The notes below the pieces were generated by a model. The model was not told the DNA's origin. It worked only from the letters and a program-made list of their open reading frames with translations, and did not search any database. The position numbers and the translations under genes are program-made. Shown piece by piece: positions 19,534-27,126 of a stretch of DNA of 29,924 nt; the first letter of the stretch is position 1, and each line of letters opens with the position of its first letter. This stretch comes from a virus. The stretch is taken from positions 1 to 29,924 of IMG/VR virus record IMGVR_UViG_3300046167_000053; one strand, given 5' to 3'.

Positions 19534-19887
19534 ATGAAACTACAAACAGTAAGAGATACAATTAAACAAACAACAAACATAGACATCTTTGAACAAACAA
19601 GACGTAGAGATGTAATAGAAATGCGAAGCGTAGCAAACTACTACCTATATAAGATTAGCAAGATGCGACTTATGGAAATAGTAAGAGAATACGAGAAGAA
19701 CAACTACAAAACAACACACGCTTCAATAATACATAGCTTAAACACCTATGACCAACACAAAAGGTATAACACAGAATTAGAACTAATGTACAAAGCCCTA
19801 ATAGGCGACAATAGATTATACGTTATGGAACAGATACCAAAGGCTACTGAAAAGCAAATAGAACAGATAGAAGAGATACTGCTCTAA
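19534..19887 (+). CDS. DnaA C-terminal-domain-like protein
   Basis: A 117-residue protein resembling the DNA-binding domain IV of DnaA. It has RRDVIEMRSVANYYLYKISK, then LMEIVREYEKNNYKTTHASI with IHSLNTYDQHKRYN. In DnaA the corresponding parts are R-x-x-V-x-x-R-Q-x-A-M-Y-L and the DHTTVxHA signature helix; here KTTHASIIH takes that place. There is no ATPase domain. A DnaA-box-binding protein without ATPase could mark the phage origin or regulate transcription. It is the last gene of the early block. Confidence 0.65.
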   Translation: MKLQTVRDTIKQTTNIDIFEQTRRRDVIEMRSVANYYLYKISKMRLMEIVREYEKNNYKTTHASIIHSLNTYDQHKRYNTELELMYKALIGDNRLYVMEQIPKATEKQIEQIEEILL

Positions 19888-19916
19888 AAAAATATAATTA
19901 TGTTTATATATTAGTA
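19885..19916 (+). promoter_or_regulatory. candidate phage late promoter, copy c (upstream of terminase)
   Basis: TAAAAA at 19885, then 19 bases from its T the motif TTATATATTAGTA (19904-19916). Unlike the other copies it is 35 bases ahead of the start codon and does not form it, so the motif is not explained by start-codon context alone. It heads the terminase unit, the start of the late block. Confidence 0.55.
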
Positions 19917-19917
19917 G

Positions 19918-19947
19918 CTTGAATAATCAAGTTTTATCAAGATAAAA
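19918..19947. repeat. two adjacent inverted repeats before terminase small subunit
   Basis: CTTGA-ATAA-TCAAG (19918-19931) and TTTTATC-AA-GATAAAA (19932-19947), both perfect. Together they fill the leader between late-promoter copy c and ATG 19951. Palindromes at this location could be an operator or a packaging-start (pac/cos) recognition site, since packaging sites are commonly near the small terminase gene. Confidence 0.6.
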
Positions 19948-19950
19948 GAT

Positions 19951-20127
19951 ATGAGCGAAAATCACGGAGGCGCAAGAAAAGGCGCTGGTAGAAAACCAAA
20001 AGCACAAGAGCAGAAACTAATAGAACGGTTAGATGCTATAATAGACAAAGACGAAGCATTGGGTAAGTTAGGAGAGTTAGTAACAAAAGGGCGATATGAG
20101 GGCTTTACAACTGTATTTAGGGTATAG
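19951..20127 (+). CDS. terminase small subunit, N-terminal part (frameshifted)
   Basis: The frame starts MSENHGGARKGAGRKPKAQE, the Gly/Arg/Lys-rich start typical of small terminase subunits that bind DNA ends, and continues through KLIERLDAIIDKDEALGKLG to ELVTKG. It then reads RYEGFTTVFRV and stops at 20127. The last eleven residues are out of place. Skipping one base near 20089-20092 (AAAAGGGC read as AAAAGGC) leads into the downstream frame, giving an 87-residue protein. The most likely cause is a single extra G in the sequence; a natural +1 shift is less likely. Confidence 0.7.
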   Translation: MSENHGGARKGAGRKPKAQEQKLIERLDAIIDKDEALGKLGELVTKGRYEGFTTVFRV

Positions 20128-20215
20128 GTATGGTAAACCTAAAGATAGCGTAGACATAAACTCTTCAGAGGGCTTAAACATTAATTTTAGAGATTTATTA
20201 AAATTCGTTGATTGA
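20093..20215 (+). CDS. terminase small subunit, C-terminal part (frameshifted)
   Basis: This +1 frame, open from 20093, reads DMRALQLYLGYRYGKPKDSV then DINSSEGLNINFRDLLKFVD and stops at 20215. It has a charged helix and acidic end as expected for the oligomerisation and portal/large-subunit contact region of a small terminase. No promoter or leader precedes it, and it overlaps the large subunit start by eight bases, so it makes sense only as the continuation of 19951. Confidence 0.65.
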   Translation, partial: DMRALQLYLGYRYGKPKDSVDINSSEGLNINFRDLLKFVD

Positions 20216-21413
20216 GGTAAAGAAAAAATATATGCCTATTGTTCAGAGTGACAGTAGGTACTACATAGTTAGTGGTGGGCGTGGTTCTGGAAAGTCATTT
20301 TCAGTAAACGCCCTTTTAGTTATGCTTACCTACGAACAAGGTCATACAATACTATTTACACGCTATACATTAACATCTGCATATATATCTATCATACCAG
20401 AGTTTATAGACAAGCTTGAACAGTTTGGCTCAATAGAACACTTTCACATAACTAAAGACGAGATACTAAACAAAAAGACTGGAAGCAAAATAATATTCAG
20501 AGGTATAAAGACTTCAAGCGGTGACCAAACCGCAAACCTTAAATCCTTACAAGGTATTACTACTTGGGTGGTAGATGAAGCTGAAGAACTAACAGACGAG
20601 CAGAAGTTTGACACCATAGATTTATCCGTAAGAGAAAAAGGCTTACAGAACAGAGTTATACTAATACTAAACCCAACAACAAAAGAGCATTTTATATACA
20701 AGCGTTTCTTTGAGGACAGAGGGGTACAAGAGGGAAGCAATATAACCAAAGACAACACAACCTACATACACACCACATACATAGACAACATAGACAACTT
20801 ATCTAAAAGCTATATAGACCAAATAGCACAGATGCGTGAACGTAGACCAGAGAAGTATAAACAACAAATGTTAGGTGCGTGGTTAAACAAAGCAGAGGGG
20901 GTTATATTTAGCAACTGGACAATAGGAGAATTTAAAAGATACAGCGTTAGTGTGTGGGGACAAGATTACGGATTTGCAGCAGACCCAAGTACACTTGTTG
21001 AGGTAAACATAAACACAAGCACAAAGACAATATATTTAAAAGAGTGCTTTTACTTACCAAGACTAACAACATCACAAATAGCAGAGTTAAATCAGAAACA
21101 CGCAAAGGATGGTTTAATTGTAGCTGATAGTGCAGAGCCAAGACTAATAACAGAACTTAAAAGACATTGTAACGTAAAGCCAAGTATTAAAGGGCAAGGT
21201 AGTGTAACGTATGGCATAAGCCTATTACAAGACTATGACCTTGTTGTAAGCCCAGACAGCACAAACCTAATTAAAGAACTAAACAACTACTGCTGGTTAG
21301 AACGCAAGAGCAACACACCAATAGATAAGTACAATCACTTAATAGATGCGGTTAGGTATGCAGTAGGCTATCAATTACAAAATCCAAACAGAGGTAAATA
21401 CGCAGTACATTAA
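20208..21413 (+). CDS. terminase large subunit
   Basis: A 401-residue packaging motor that pumps DNA into the head and cuts it. ATPase part: VSGGRGSGKS (21-30, Walker A), then ITTWVVDEAEELTD (117-130, Walker B with catalytic Glu), and ILILNPTTKEHF (coupling motif). Nuclease part (RNase H fold): WGQDYGFAADPS (Asp253), LIVADSAEP (Asp307) and HLIDAVRYA (Asp380). This is the PBSX/Terminase_3-type family. The start is TTG at 20208; ATG at 20232 would remove eight residues. It overlaps the small subunit end by eight bases. The last codons lead directly into late promoter copy d. Confidence 0.9.
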   Translation: MIEVKKKYMPIVQSDSRYYIVSGGRGSGKSFSVNALLVMLTYEQGHTILFTRYTLTSAYISIIPEFIDKLEQFGSIEHFHITKDEILNKKTGSKIIFRGIKTSSGDQTANLKSLQGITTWVVDEAEELTDEQKFDTIDLSVREKGLQNRVILILNPTTKEHFIYKRFFEDRGVQEGSNITKDNTTYIHTTYIDNIDNLSKSYIDQIAQMRERRPEKYKQQMLGAWLNKAEGVIFSNWTIGEFKRYSVSVWGQDYGFAADPSTLVEVNINTSTKTIYLKECFYLPRLTTSQIAELNQKHAKDGLIVADSAEPRLITELKRHCNVKPSIKGQGSVTYGISLLQDYDLVVSPDSTNLIKELNNYCWLERKSNTPIDKYNHLIDAVRYAVGYQLQNPNRGKYAVH

Positions 21414-21417
21414 CCAC

Positions 21418-21451
21418 TAAAATAATTTGAAAACGTTTATATATTAGTATG
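21418..21451 (+). promoter_or_regulatory. candidate phage late promoter, copy d
   Basis: TAAAAT at 21418, then 19 bases from its T the motif TTATATATTAGTATG (21437-21451), whose last bases are the ATG of the tail chaperone gene. Same two-part spacing as copies a, b, c and e. Confidence 0.55.
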
Positions 21452-22093
21452 AAAGTTAATTTAACTATACCAACAACACTCAACGAGATAACTTTAGGGC
21501 AGTACCAAGAGTATGCAAAATTAGCTGATTTAAGTGAAACAGACTTACAACTAAAGACCATTGAGATATTCTGCAACGTGCCAGAGTTAGTGGTTAGAAA
21601 TATGAAAGCCACAGACATAGTAGAGATATGCAGTATTATAAATGGTATGTTTGACACAAAGCACCAGCTTATAAGTATGTTTAAAATGAATGGTGTTGAG
21701 TATGGCTTTATACCAAGCCTTGAGGATATGTCTTTTGGCGAGTATGTAGACCTTGATACTTTCATAGGGGATAACGATAATTTGCACAGAGCAGTAAACG
21801 TACTATACAGACCCATAGAACACAGAAGCGGAAGCAGATACACCATAAAAGACTACGAGCCTAACAATAGCGAGCTGGCAAAAGATATGCCTTTAGATGC
21901 TGTACTTGGTGCGGTGGTTTTTTTTTACAATTTAGGCAAGGACTTATCGATAGCTATGCTGAACTCTTTGGACAAGAAGAACGAGGAGATTTTAGCGCAG
22001 TATCTAACTTCACAGCCAAATGGGGGTGGTACAACTCAATCTATGGGTTATCTAACGGAGATATTACAAAATTTGAACATATCACTAAATTAG
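21449..22093 (+). CDS. tail assembly chaperone, short form (gpG-like)
   Basis: A 214-residue protein beginning MKVNLTIPTTLNEITLGQYQ. It is helical with several acidic segments and lies between terminase and the tail-completion and tape-measure genes, where siphoviruses place the tail chaperone pair (lambda gpG/gpGT) that coats the tape measure during tail assembly. After residue 159 (codon TTT at 21923-21925, within a run of nine T) the frame continues as a plausible protein with ATLDKKNEE-type helices and stops at 22091-22093, ending ILQNLNISLN. The -1 frame is also open across this region; see the frameshift product. Confidence 0.7.
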   Translation: MKVNLTIPTTLNEITLGQYQEYAKLADLSETDLQLKTIEIFCNVPELVVRNMKATDIVEICSIINGMFDTKHQLISMFKMNGVEYGFIPSLEDMSFGEYVDLDTFIGDNDNLHRAVNVLYRPIEHRSGSRYTIKDYEPNNSELAKDMPLDAVLGAVVFFYNLGKDLSIAMLNSLDKKNEEILAQYLTSQPNGGGTTQSMGYLTEILQNLNISLN

Positions 22094-22179
22094 GTGTACA
22101 CGAGTGCTTAACATACTTAACATACACAAAAGAAAAAAACGAAATAGAAGCAAGACAAATAAAAAGTAAATTTAAATAG
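21449..22179 (+). CDS. tail assembly chaperone, long frameshift form (gpGT-like)
   Basis: A -1 shift on T_TTT_TTT at 21919-21925 would extend the first 159 residues by 84 residues to give a 243-residue fusion. The -1 part reads LQFRQGLIDSYAELFGQEER, then GDFSAVSNFTAKWGWYNSIY and GLSNGDITKFEHITKLGVHE, ending KEKNEIEARQIKSKFK with stop at 22177-22179. It has no ATG, GTG or TTG start of its own between the T-run and the end of the short form, so a frameshift is the only obvious way to translate it. The WGWYxSIY and ITKF segments look like a conserved protein, as in gpT-like extensions of tail chaperones. Confidence 0.65.
21918..21926 (+). promoter_or_regulatory. -1 ribosomal frameshift slippery run (T9)
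   Basis: Nine T in a row, in zero frame GTT TTT TTT TAC, containing the heptamer T TTT TTT. After slippage the next codon is TTA at 21925. The position in the second half of the chaperone gene, with open frames on both sides, is that of known tail-chaperone frameshift sites. A T9 run is also prone to length error in sequencing. Confidence 0.6.
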
Positions 22180-22185
22180 CATAGA

Positions 22186-22656
22186 ATGAGCCAGACTGGA
22201 ATAAGAGGGTTTTACCTACTAACAGAAACAATAAAAGACCAACTACTTGGCGATGTAAATGTAAACACAGTTACAACTGGCGATATATACGACATTGATT
22301 TAGCAAAGCAATCTATATTTCCATTAAGCCACATTATAATAAACAACGTTACAACACAAGAGCAAACGCTAACGTTTAATATTAGTGTATTAGCAATGGA
22401 CATAGTAGACGAAAGCAAAGAACCTACTACAGACGTATTTAGAGGAAATAACAACGAACAAGATATATTAAACACACAATTAGCAGTTTTAAACAAGTTA
22501 GTAATGGTATTAAGAAAAGGCACACTATATAGCGACCAATACCAATTAGATGGCGATGCAACCCTTGAGCCTTTTTACGAAAGGTTTGACAATCGTTTAG
22601 CTGGGTGGAGTGCTACGTTTAATGTGTTTGTTAAGAATGATATTACAATATGTTAG
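22186..22656 (+). CDS. probable tail terminator/neck protein
   Basis: A 156-residue protein starting MSQTGIRGFYLLTETIKDQL. It is an alpha/beta protein with a strand-rich middle (TTQEQTLTFNISVLAMDIVD) and a strand-turn end (DGDATLEPFYERFDNRLAGW, then SATFNVFVKNDITIC). Such proteins precede the gp10-like neck protein in Bacteroidota phages and resemble tail-terminator proteins that cap the tube. It overlaps the next gene by seven bases. Identification is by context and general shape; direct family motifs are not visible. Confidence 0.5.
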   Translation: MSQTGIRGFYLLTETIKDQLLGDVNVNTVTTGDIYDIDLAKQSIFPLSHIIINNVTTQEQTLTFNISVLAMDIVDESKEPTTDVFRGNNNEQDILNTQLAVLNKLVMVLRKGTLYSDQYQLDGDATLEPFYERFDNRLAGWSATFNVFVKNDITIC

Positions 22657-23159
22657 CAGATAAGTATTTAAGGGATGAACTTAATAAGTTTGCTAAATAC
22701 GTTATACAGCAAAGTAGAAGTAACTTGACTAAAGGCAAAAAGAACGCTTCTAAAGAACTTTATAACAGTCTTGGGTATGACATAACACAAAAAGGTTCAA
22801 CTACGTCTATGGGCTTTAAAATGGCTGATTATGGTGTGTTTCAAGACAGAGGGGTAAGCGGTAAAGAAAAGAAATACAATACACCTTATTCCTATACAAC
22901 TAAAATGCCACCAAGAAAAGCATTTGACAAGTGGATAGTTAGAAAGGGTATAGCACCAAGAGGCAAAGGAGGTAAGTTTTTAAGCAGACAAAGTTTACAA
23001 TACTTAATAGCAAGAGCAATATATAAAAAAGGAATAAAGCCAAGTTTGTTTTTTACAAAACCATTTGAAGCAGCGTTTAAGCGTTTACCAGATGATTTAG
23101 TACAAGCATACTCAATAGGATTAGAGAAACAAATACAAGTAAACATAAACAAGAAATGA
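22650..23159 (+). CDS. HK97 gp10-like neck/tail completion protein
   Basis: A 169-residue basic protein starting MLADKYLRDELNKFAKYVIQ. The centre has YGVFQDRGVSGKEKKYNTPY and a basic helix KAFDKWIVRKGIAPRGKGGK, a pattern of the HK97 gp10/tail-joining family in which an initial helix is followed by a small beta domain carrying the YGxFQxxGV motif. These proteins sit at the head-tail joint. It is coupled to both neighbours (7-base and 4-base overlaps). Confidence 0.65.
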   Translation: MLADKYLRDELNKFAKYVIQQSRSNLTKGKKNASKELYNSLGYDITQKGSTTSMGFKMADYGVFQDRGVSGKEKKYNTPYSYTTKMPPRKAFDKWIVRKGIAPRGKGGKFLSRQSLQYLIARAIYKKGIKPSLFFTKPFEAAFKRLPDDLVQAYSIGLEKQIQVNINKK

Positions 23160-24322
23160 GCAAGATAAACGCAAGAAGCCCATATTACATAAACATTTCA
23201 GCAACTAACTTAACACAAGTAGACTTGCAACTTTACATATATACTGGTACTAAAAATGATGCAACGGATAGAAGTGCTGGTGCGTTTTTTCAATTAACAT
23301 CGTTTGCAGTTGGTGTGCCTTCTGGGTTTTCATCTGTTACTATTCCAAGAGTAACTTTTGAGATTAGCGAATTGGTTAGAGATTATTTACTACAAACTTT
23401 TAATGGGGATTACGCAACTGACATTGTTTGGGTAGATTATAGGTTTAACAACTATATTAGTGGCTCTCCACAAGGATACACAAGCTACACTAATTTAACT
23501 GGGTTTGATGGCTATGGCTTTTATGAAGATGGTGCGCAAAATCAAACAACATCAATAAACAATCAAGGGCTATTACAGTCAAACACAAAGGTTGTAAAGT
23601 TAGACGACGCACCAGCAGTAATACCAGTTGATACATCAACAACCACACAAGTAACATACGAACTTAACGGAGAATTAGTATACACTAAAGCAATAACAAG
23701 TAGCAATGAAAACGATGAGCAAATAGAATACGTTACAAACACTATAAATGGCTCTGATGAGTTTGAGGATAGAGTTATACAAGATGGTGGTACGTTTGAG
23801 GGTAGCTCTTGTTTAGAGCAGTTTGCTAATGACTTTACTTTATTTGACTTTGATACTATTTATGTAGACACTACTGATGGAGTAATAAAGCTAACAGTAG
23901 ACAATATAGAGGAGTGTAAGTATGACCCATATAAAGTAACGTTTGTAAATAAGTTTGGTGCATTACAAGACCTATGGTTTTTCAAAAGAACTAACGAGGT
24001 ACTAACTACTAAAACAGAAAAGTTTAAACGTAATATAGTTGTAGGTGGTTCTTACGATACAAGCAGACACCAACAAAAGATACTTACTAAAAACGGAAGC
24101 GAGAAGCTAACTCTAAATACTGGTTTTTATCCAGAGGAATACAACGAGGTATTTAAGCAGATGCAGTTAAGCGAAGATTGTTGGATTGAGATAAACTCAC
24201 AGACACTACCAATAAACGTAAGCAGTAGCAGTCTAAACTATAAAACACACTTAAACGACAAACTAATAAACTACACAATAGAGATAGACTTTGCTTTTGA
24301 TACTATTAACAACATACGATAG
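23156..24322 (+). CDS. tail structural protein
   Basis: A 388-residue, beta-rich protein with no signal peptide, starting MSKINARSPYYINISATNLT and including VTIPRVTFEISELVRDYLLQ and TQVTYELNGELVYTKAI. It contains strand-rich blocks of Thr/Asn/Ser and one CEQ/SCL cysteine pair region. It lies between the neck genes and the large tail protein at 24323 (stop TAG directly followed by ATG), a common place for distal-tail or tail-tip proteins. It may interact with the 887-residue neighbour. No family recognised. Confidence 0.6.
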   Translation: MSKINARSPYYINISATNLTQVDLQLYIYTGTKNDATDRSAGAFFQLTSFAVGVPSGFSSVTIPRVTFEISELVRDYLLQTFNGDYATDIVWVDYRFNNYISGSPQGYTSYTNLTGFDGYGFYEDGAQNQTTSINNQGLLQSNTKVVKLDDAPAVIPVDTSTTTQVTYELNGELVYTKAITSSNENDEQIEYVTNTINGSDEFEDRVIQDGGTFEGSSCLEQFANDFTLFDFDTIYVDTTDGVIKLTVDNIEECKYDPYKVTFVNKFGALQDLWFFKRTNEVLTTKTEKFKRNIVVGGSYDTSRHQQKILTKNGSEKLTLNTGFYPEEYNEVFKQMQLSEDCWIEINSQTLPINVSSSSLNYKTHLNDKLINYTIEIDFAFDTINNIR

Positions 24323-26986
24323 ATGCAGATAATAGAACTATACATAAAAGGGTATAATAGATTAGAGGGCGGTATTACTGGGTTTGCATCTAATAAACTT
24401 GTAGACAATACTGGTATATTTAATACAAGCGTGAGTGTAGGAGATATTGTCACTAACAAAAGAACACATCTAACCGCATCAATTACAGCTATTGATAGCG
24501 ATACGCAGTTAAGCCTTTCTGCTGATTTATTTACAAGCCCTAATACAGACCAATACATAATTGAAAGCGATTACTTTAGAGCAGACTTGTTTGAGGATGA
24601 AAGCATAACTATAACAGACACCTTACTAAACCTTAAAGACATAGGTAAGGTGTTTACCCCTTTCAGTCAGCAGTTTAATCTACCAGCTTCTAAAACCAAT
24701 AACAAACTATTTAGACATTACGAGAAACAAAATGTGCTTAACAGTTTTGATGCACGATTTAAACACGATGCTATAATAAAGCTGAACGGAATAGACTACA
24801 AAAAAGGTAAGATACAGTTTAAAAGCGTAACATTAAAAGACAACAAGGCACACGCATACAAGGTAGTATTTTTTGGCGATGCAGTGGTATTAAAGGAGAT
24901 TGTAGGCGATACAACGCTACAAGGCTTGATATATGACAACGCTTATAATTTTACATATAACCAAACAAACATAGAGAACTTCTTTACTGCTGATTTAGCT
25001 ACGCTAACATCTACTTACGGAAGCGATGATATAATAGTGCCTAATATACACCATAGTAAAAATATGCGCTATTCTACTGCTGATGGTTATGAGGATAGCA
25101 TTACTGATACTGGACTTGTTTATACTGACTTAAAACCAGCTATAAAACTAAAAGCTATTATAGAGGCAATAGAGAGAACGTATCCAGAGTTAAGTTTTAC
25201 TGGCTTCTTTAAGACTTCAATGTTTTTTAACTTTTATATGTGGATGCACAAAAATGAGGGTTATGTAACTAATGCAAATCCAGATGGCGCTTTAAACATT
25301 TCTGTTAACAGATTTAGAAACCAAGACGATGAGGACCCAAAATATACTTATACTTCTGGTCCTATTGGCGATGTAAGAACTTTGTATTTGTTGCCTTATT
25401 TTAATGCAGATGGAGTAAGAAATCGTTATAATGTAACGCTATCAATAACAACATCAACTGCAGAGAATTATACTGTAAGAATAAAAAATGGTGCTACTGG
25501 GAATTTGATTACATCAAGAGAATTTACAAACCAAAGTGGAACAGTAAATATTCAAGAGGAGTTTAGAAACACAAGTGGTGTTTTTGGTAGCAGTCCAAAC
25601 AATCTTGATTTGTTAGACTTAATTATAGAGATAGAAAGTGAGAATACAATAACAATGACACACACGCTTTCTGTTGAATATGAAAGAAAACCACAAGGCT
25701 CTGGAGCATACGTCACACAATGGACTGCTAACTATACACCTACAAACCAAGATGTGCTAAACACTTTTGAGATAAGTAGACAAATGCCAGAGATGAAAGT
25801 AATAGACTTCTTAAGCGGATTGTTTAAGTTCTTTAATTTATTGGTTTATAAAGATGGCGATAATATAAATGTAGAGTTAGCAAAAGTATACTATCAAAAC
25901 GAAGATGCCTACGACATTACAAAGTATGTAGATATGGAAAAGGCAACTGTAGATAGGCTTTTTCAGTACAAGAAAATGGACTTTAAATTTAAAAGCAAAG
26001 AAAGTTTCCTTGTTCAGTTTTCAGACGAGATACAAGGTGTGCCATTTGCAGAAGAAGATTTTGGCGATGACAAATTTGATGGCGGTACTTATACAGTAGA
26101 ATTGCCTTTTGAAAAGATGATGTATGAAAGGCTAACCGACACAGACAATAGTTTAACTCTTATTGGTCAAGGTGCATTTTTAAATAAACAGTTTGAGCCT
26201 ACCATTGGAGAGCCTTTAATATTTTCAAGTTTATATCAATCTAATGCAGATAGTGAACTAACAATTGGTGGTAGTGCGCCAAGTAATTACAGACGTCCGA
26301 GTAATGTTACAGCAATAGGGGAATGGGGTTATAATAAAAGATTGCAGTTAAACTTTGGATTAGAAGCTGATGAGTTTCTACAAGAAACACCAACGTTAAG
26401 CACTAACTTATTTGAGGATGGTTATTTTGATTATGTACAGACAATGTTTGACCCAGCGTCAAGGTTGTTTAAATACACCGCATACTTACCCTTAAGCATA
26501 TTACTAAAGCTACAATTAAAAGACAAATTAGTAATAGCAAACAACGCATATAGAATAAACAGTATAAAGACAAATCTACTAACCAATAAAACAGAATTAG
26601 AACTATATAACAGACAAGAGTTTGTAAGTCAAATAAACAACAGTCAATTCGCTTATTTAGATAGGGTTGCTCAAGTTACATCTCCATCAAAATCTTCAAC
26701 TGCTATTAATTTAAGCTGGACTGCGGTTACTGGTGCAGTTGGTTATGATGTTATTTTAAATGGTGGCGTATTTGGAACAGCTGTTGTCACAAGTGTAAAA
26801 GTAACGCCTTTAGAACCAGATACAACTTATACATTAGGGGTAAGAGCAAAATACAACATAGATGGAAACGATGCTTACTCATTTGATACAAGTATAGTAG
26901 TAACAACAGACCCACCTCCAGTTGCACTTGCAGAGGATGGAGATACATTAATAACAGAGGTAGGAGATACAATAATATTAGAATAA
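24323..26986 (+). CDS. large tail protein with C-terminal fibronectin type III domain
   Basis: An 887-residue protein, the longest in the genome, probably a tail-tip or baseplate component, or a central fibre. Residues about 80-130 contain FEDESITITDTLLNLKDIGK and PFSQQFNLPASKTNNKLF, reminiscent of insertion domains that hold the tube. The middle is beta-rich. Residues about 782-868 look like one FNIII domain: TSPSKSSTAINLSWTAVTGA, VGYDVILNGG, LEPDTTYTLGVRAKYNIDG, IVVTTDPPP. FNIII modules on phage tails are thought to aid adhesion to cell surfaces. The C-terminus ALAEDGDTLITEVGDTIILE resembles ends of two other genes here. Confidence 0.7.
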   Translation: MQIIELYIKGYNRLEGGITGFASNKLVDNTGIFNTSVSVGDIVTNKRTHLTASITAIDSDTQLSLSADLFTSPNTDQYIIESDYFRADLFEDESITITDTLLNLKDIGKVFTPFSQQFNLPASKTNNKLFRHYEKQNVLNSFDARFKHDAIIKLNGIDYKKGKIQFKSVTLKDNKAHAYKVVFFGDAVVLKEIVGDTTLQGLIYDNAYNFTYNQTNIENFFTADLATLTSTYGSDDIIVPNIHHSKNMRYSTADGYEDSITDTGLVYTDLKPAIKLKAIIEAIERTYPELSFTGFFKTSMFFNFYMWMHKNEGYVTNANPDGALNISVNRFRNQDDEDPKYTYTSGPIGDVRTLYLLPYFNADGVRNRYNVTLSITTSTAENYTVRIKNGATGNLITSREFTNQSGTVNIQEEFRNTSGVFGSSPNNLDLLDLIIEIESENTITMTHTLSVEYERKPQGSGAYVTQWTANYTPTNQDVLNTFEISRQMPEMKVIDFLSGLFKFFNLLVYKDGDNINVELAKVYYQNEDAYDITKYVDMEKATVDRLFQYKKMDFKFKSKESFLVQFSDEIQGVPFAEEDFGDDKFDGGTYTVELPFEKMMYERLTDTDNSLTLIGQGAFLNKQFEPTIGEPLIFSSLYQSNADSELTIGGSAPSNYRRPSNVTAIGEWGYNKRLQLNFGLEADEFLQETPTLSTNLFEDGYFDYVQTMFDPASRLFKYTAYLPLSILLKLQLKDKLVIANNAYRINSIKTNLLTNKTELELYNRQEFVSQINNSQFAYLDRVAQVTSPSKSSTAINLSWTAVTGAVGYDVILNGGVFGTAVVTSVKVTPLEPDTTYTLGVRAKYNIDGNDAYSFDTSIVVTTDPPPVALAEDGDTLITEVGDTIILE

Positions 26987-27126
26987 TGATAAAACTAATT
27001 TTAGACAGCTTAAAATACGCAAACGGAGAAACAGAAAACATCCGAATAGCACAAGGTAAACACAAACTACCTACAACACTAAAAGAGGGTTACAAAGCAC
27101 TTAAACAAGAAATAAAATGGCAATAG
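26986..27126 (+). CDS. small basic protein
   Basis: A 46-residue frame starting in the stop of the large tail protein (TAATG) and overlapping the tape-measure start by ten bases. The product MIKLILDSLKYANGETENIR then IAQGKHKLPTTLKEGYKALK is a small basic alpha/beta peptide. Coupling on both sides supports it as real; no function known. It may assist tape-measure or tail-tip assembly by position. Confidence 0.5.
   Translation: MIKLILDSLKYANGETENIRIAQGKHKLPTTLKEGYKALKQEIKWQ

Noticed and set aside
21352-21846. Minus-strand frame opposite the terminase/chaperone junction (164 codons)
   Set aside because: Composition is an antisense shadow of the + strand genes and it crosses late promoter copy d; nothing about it resembles a protein family.
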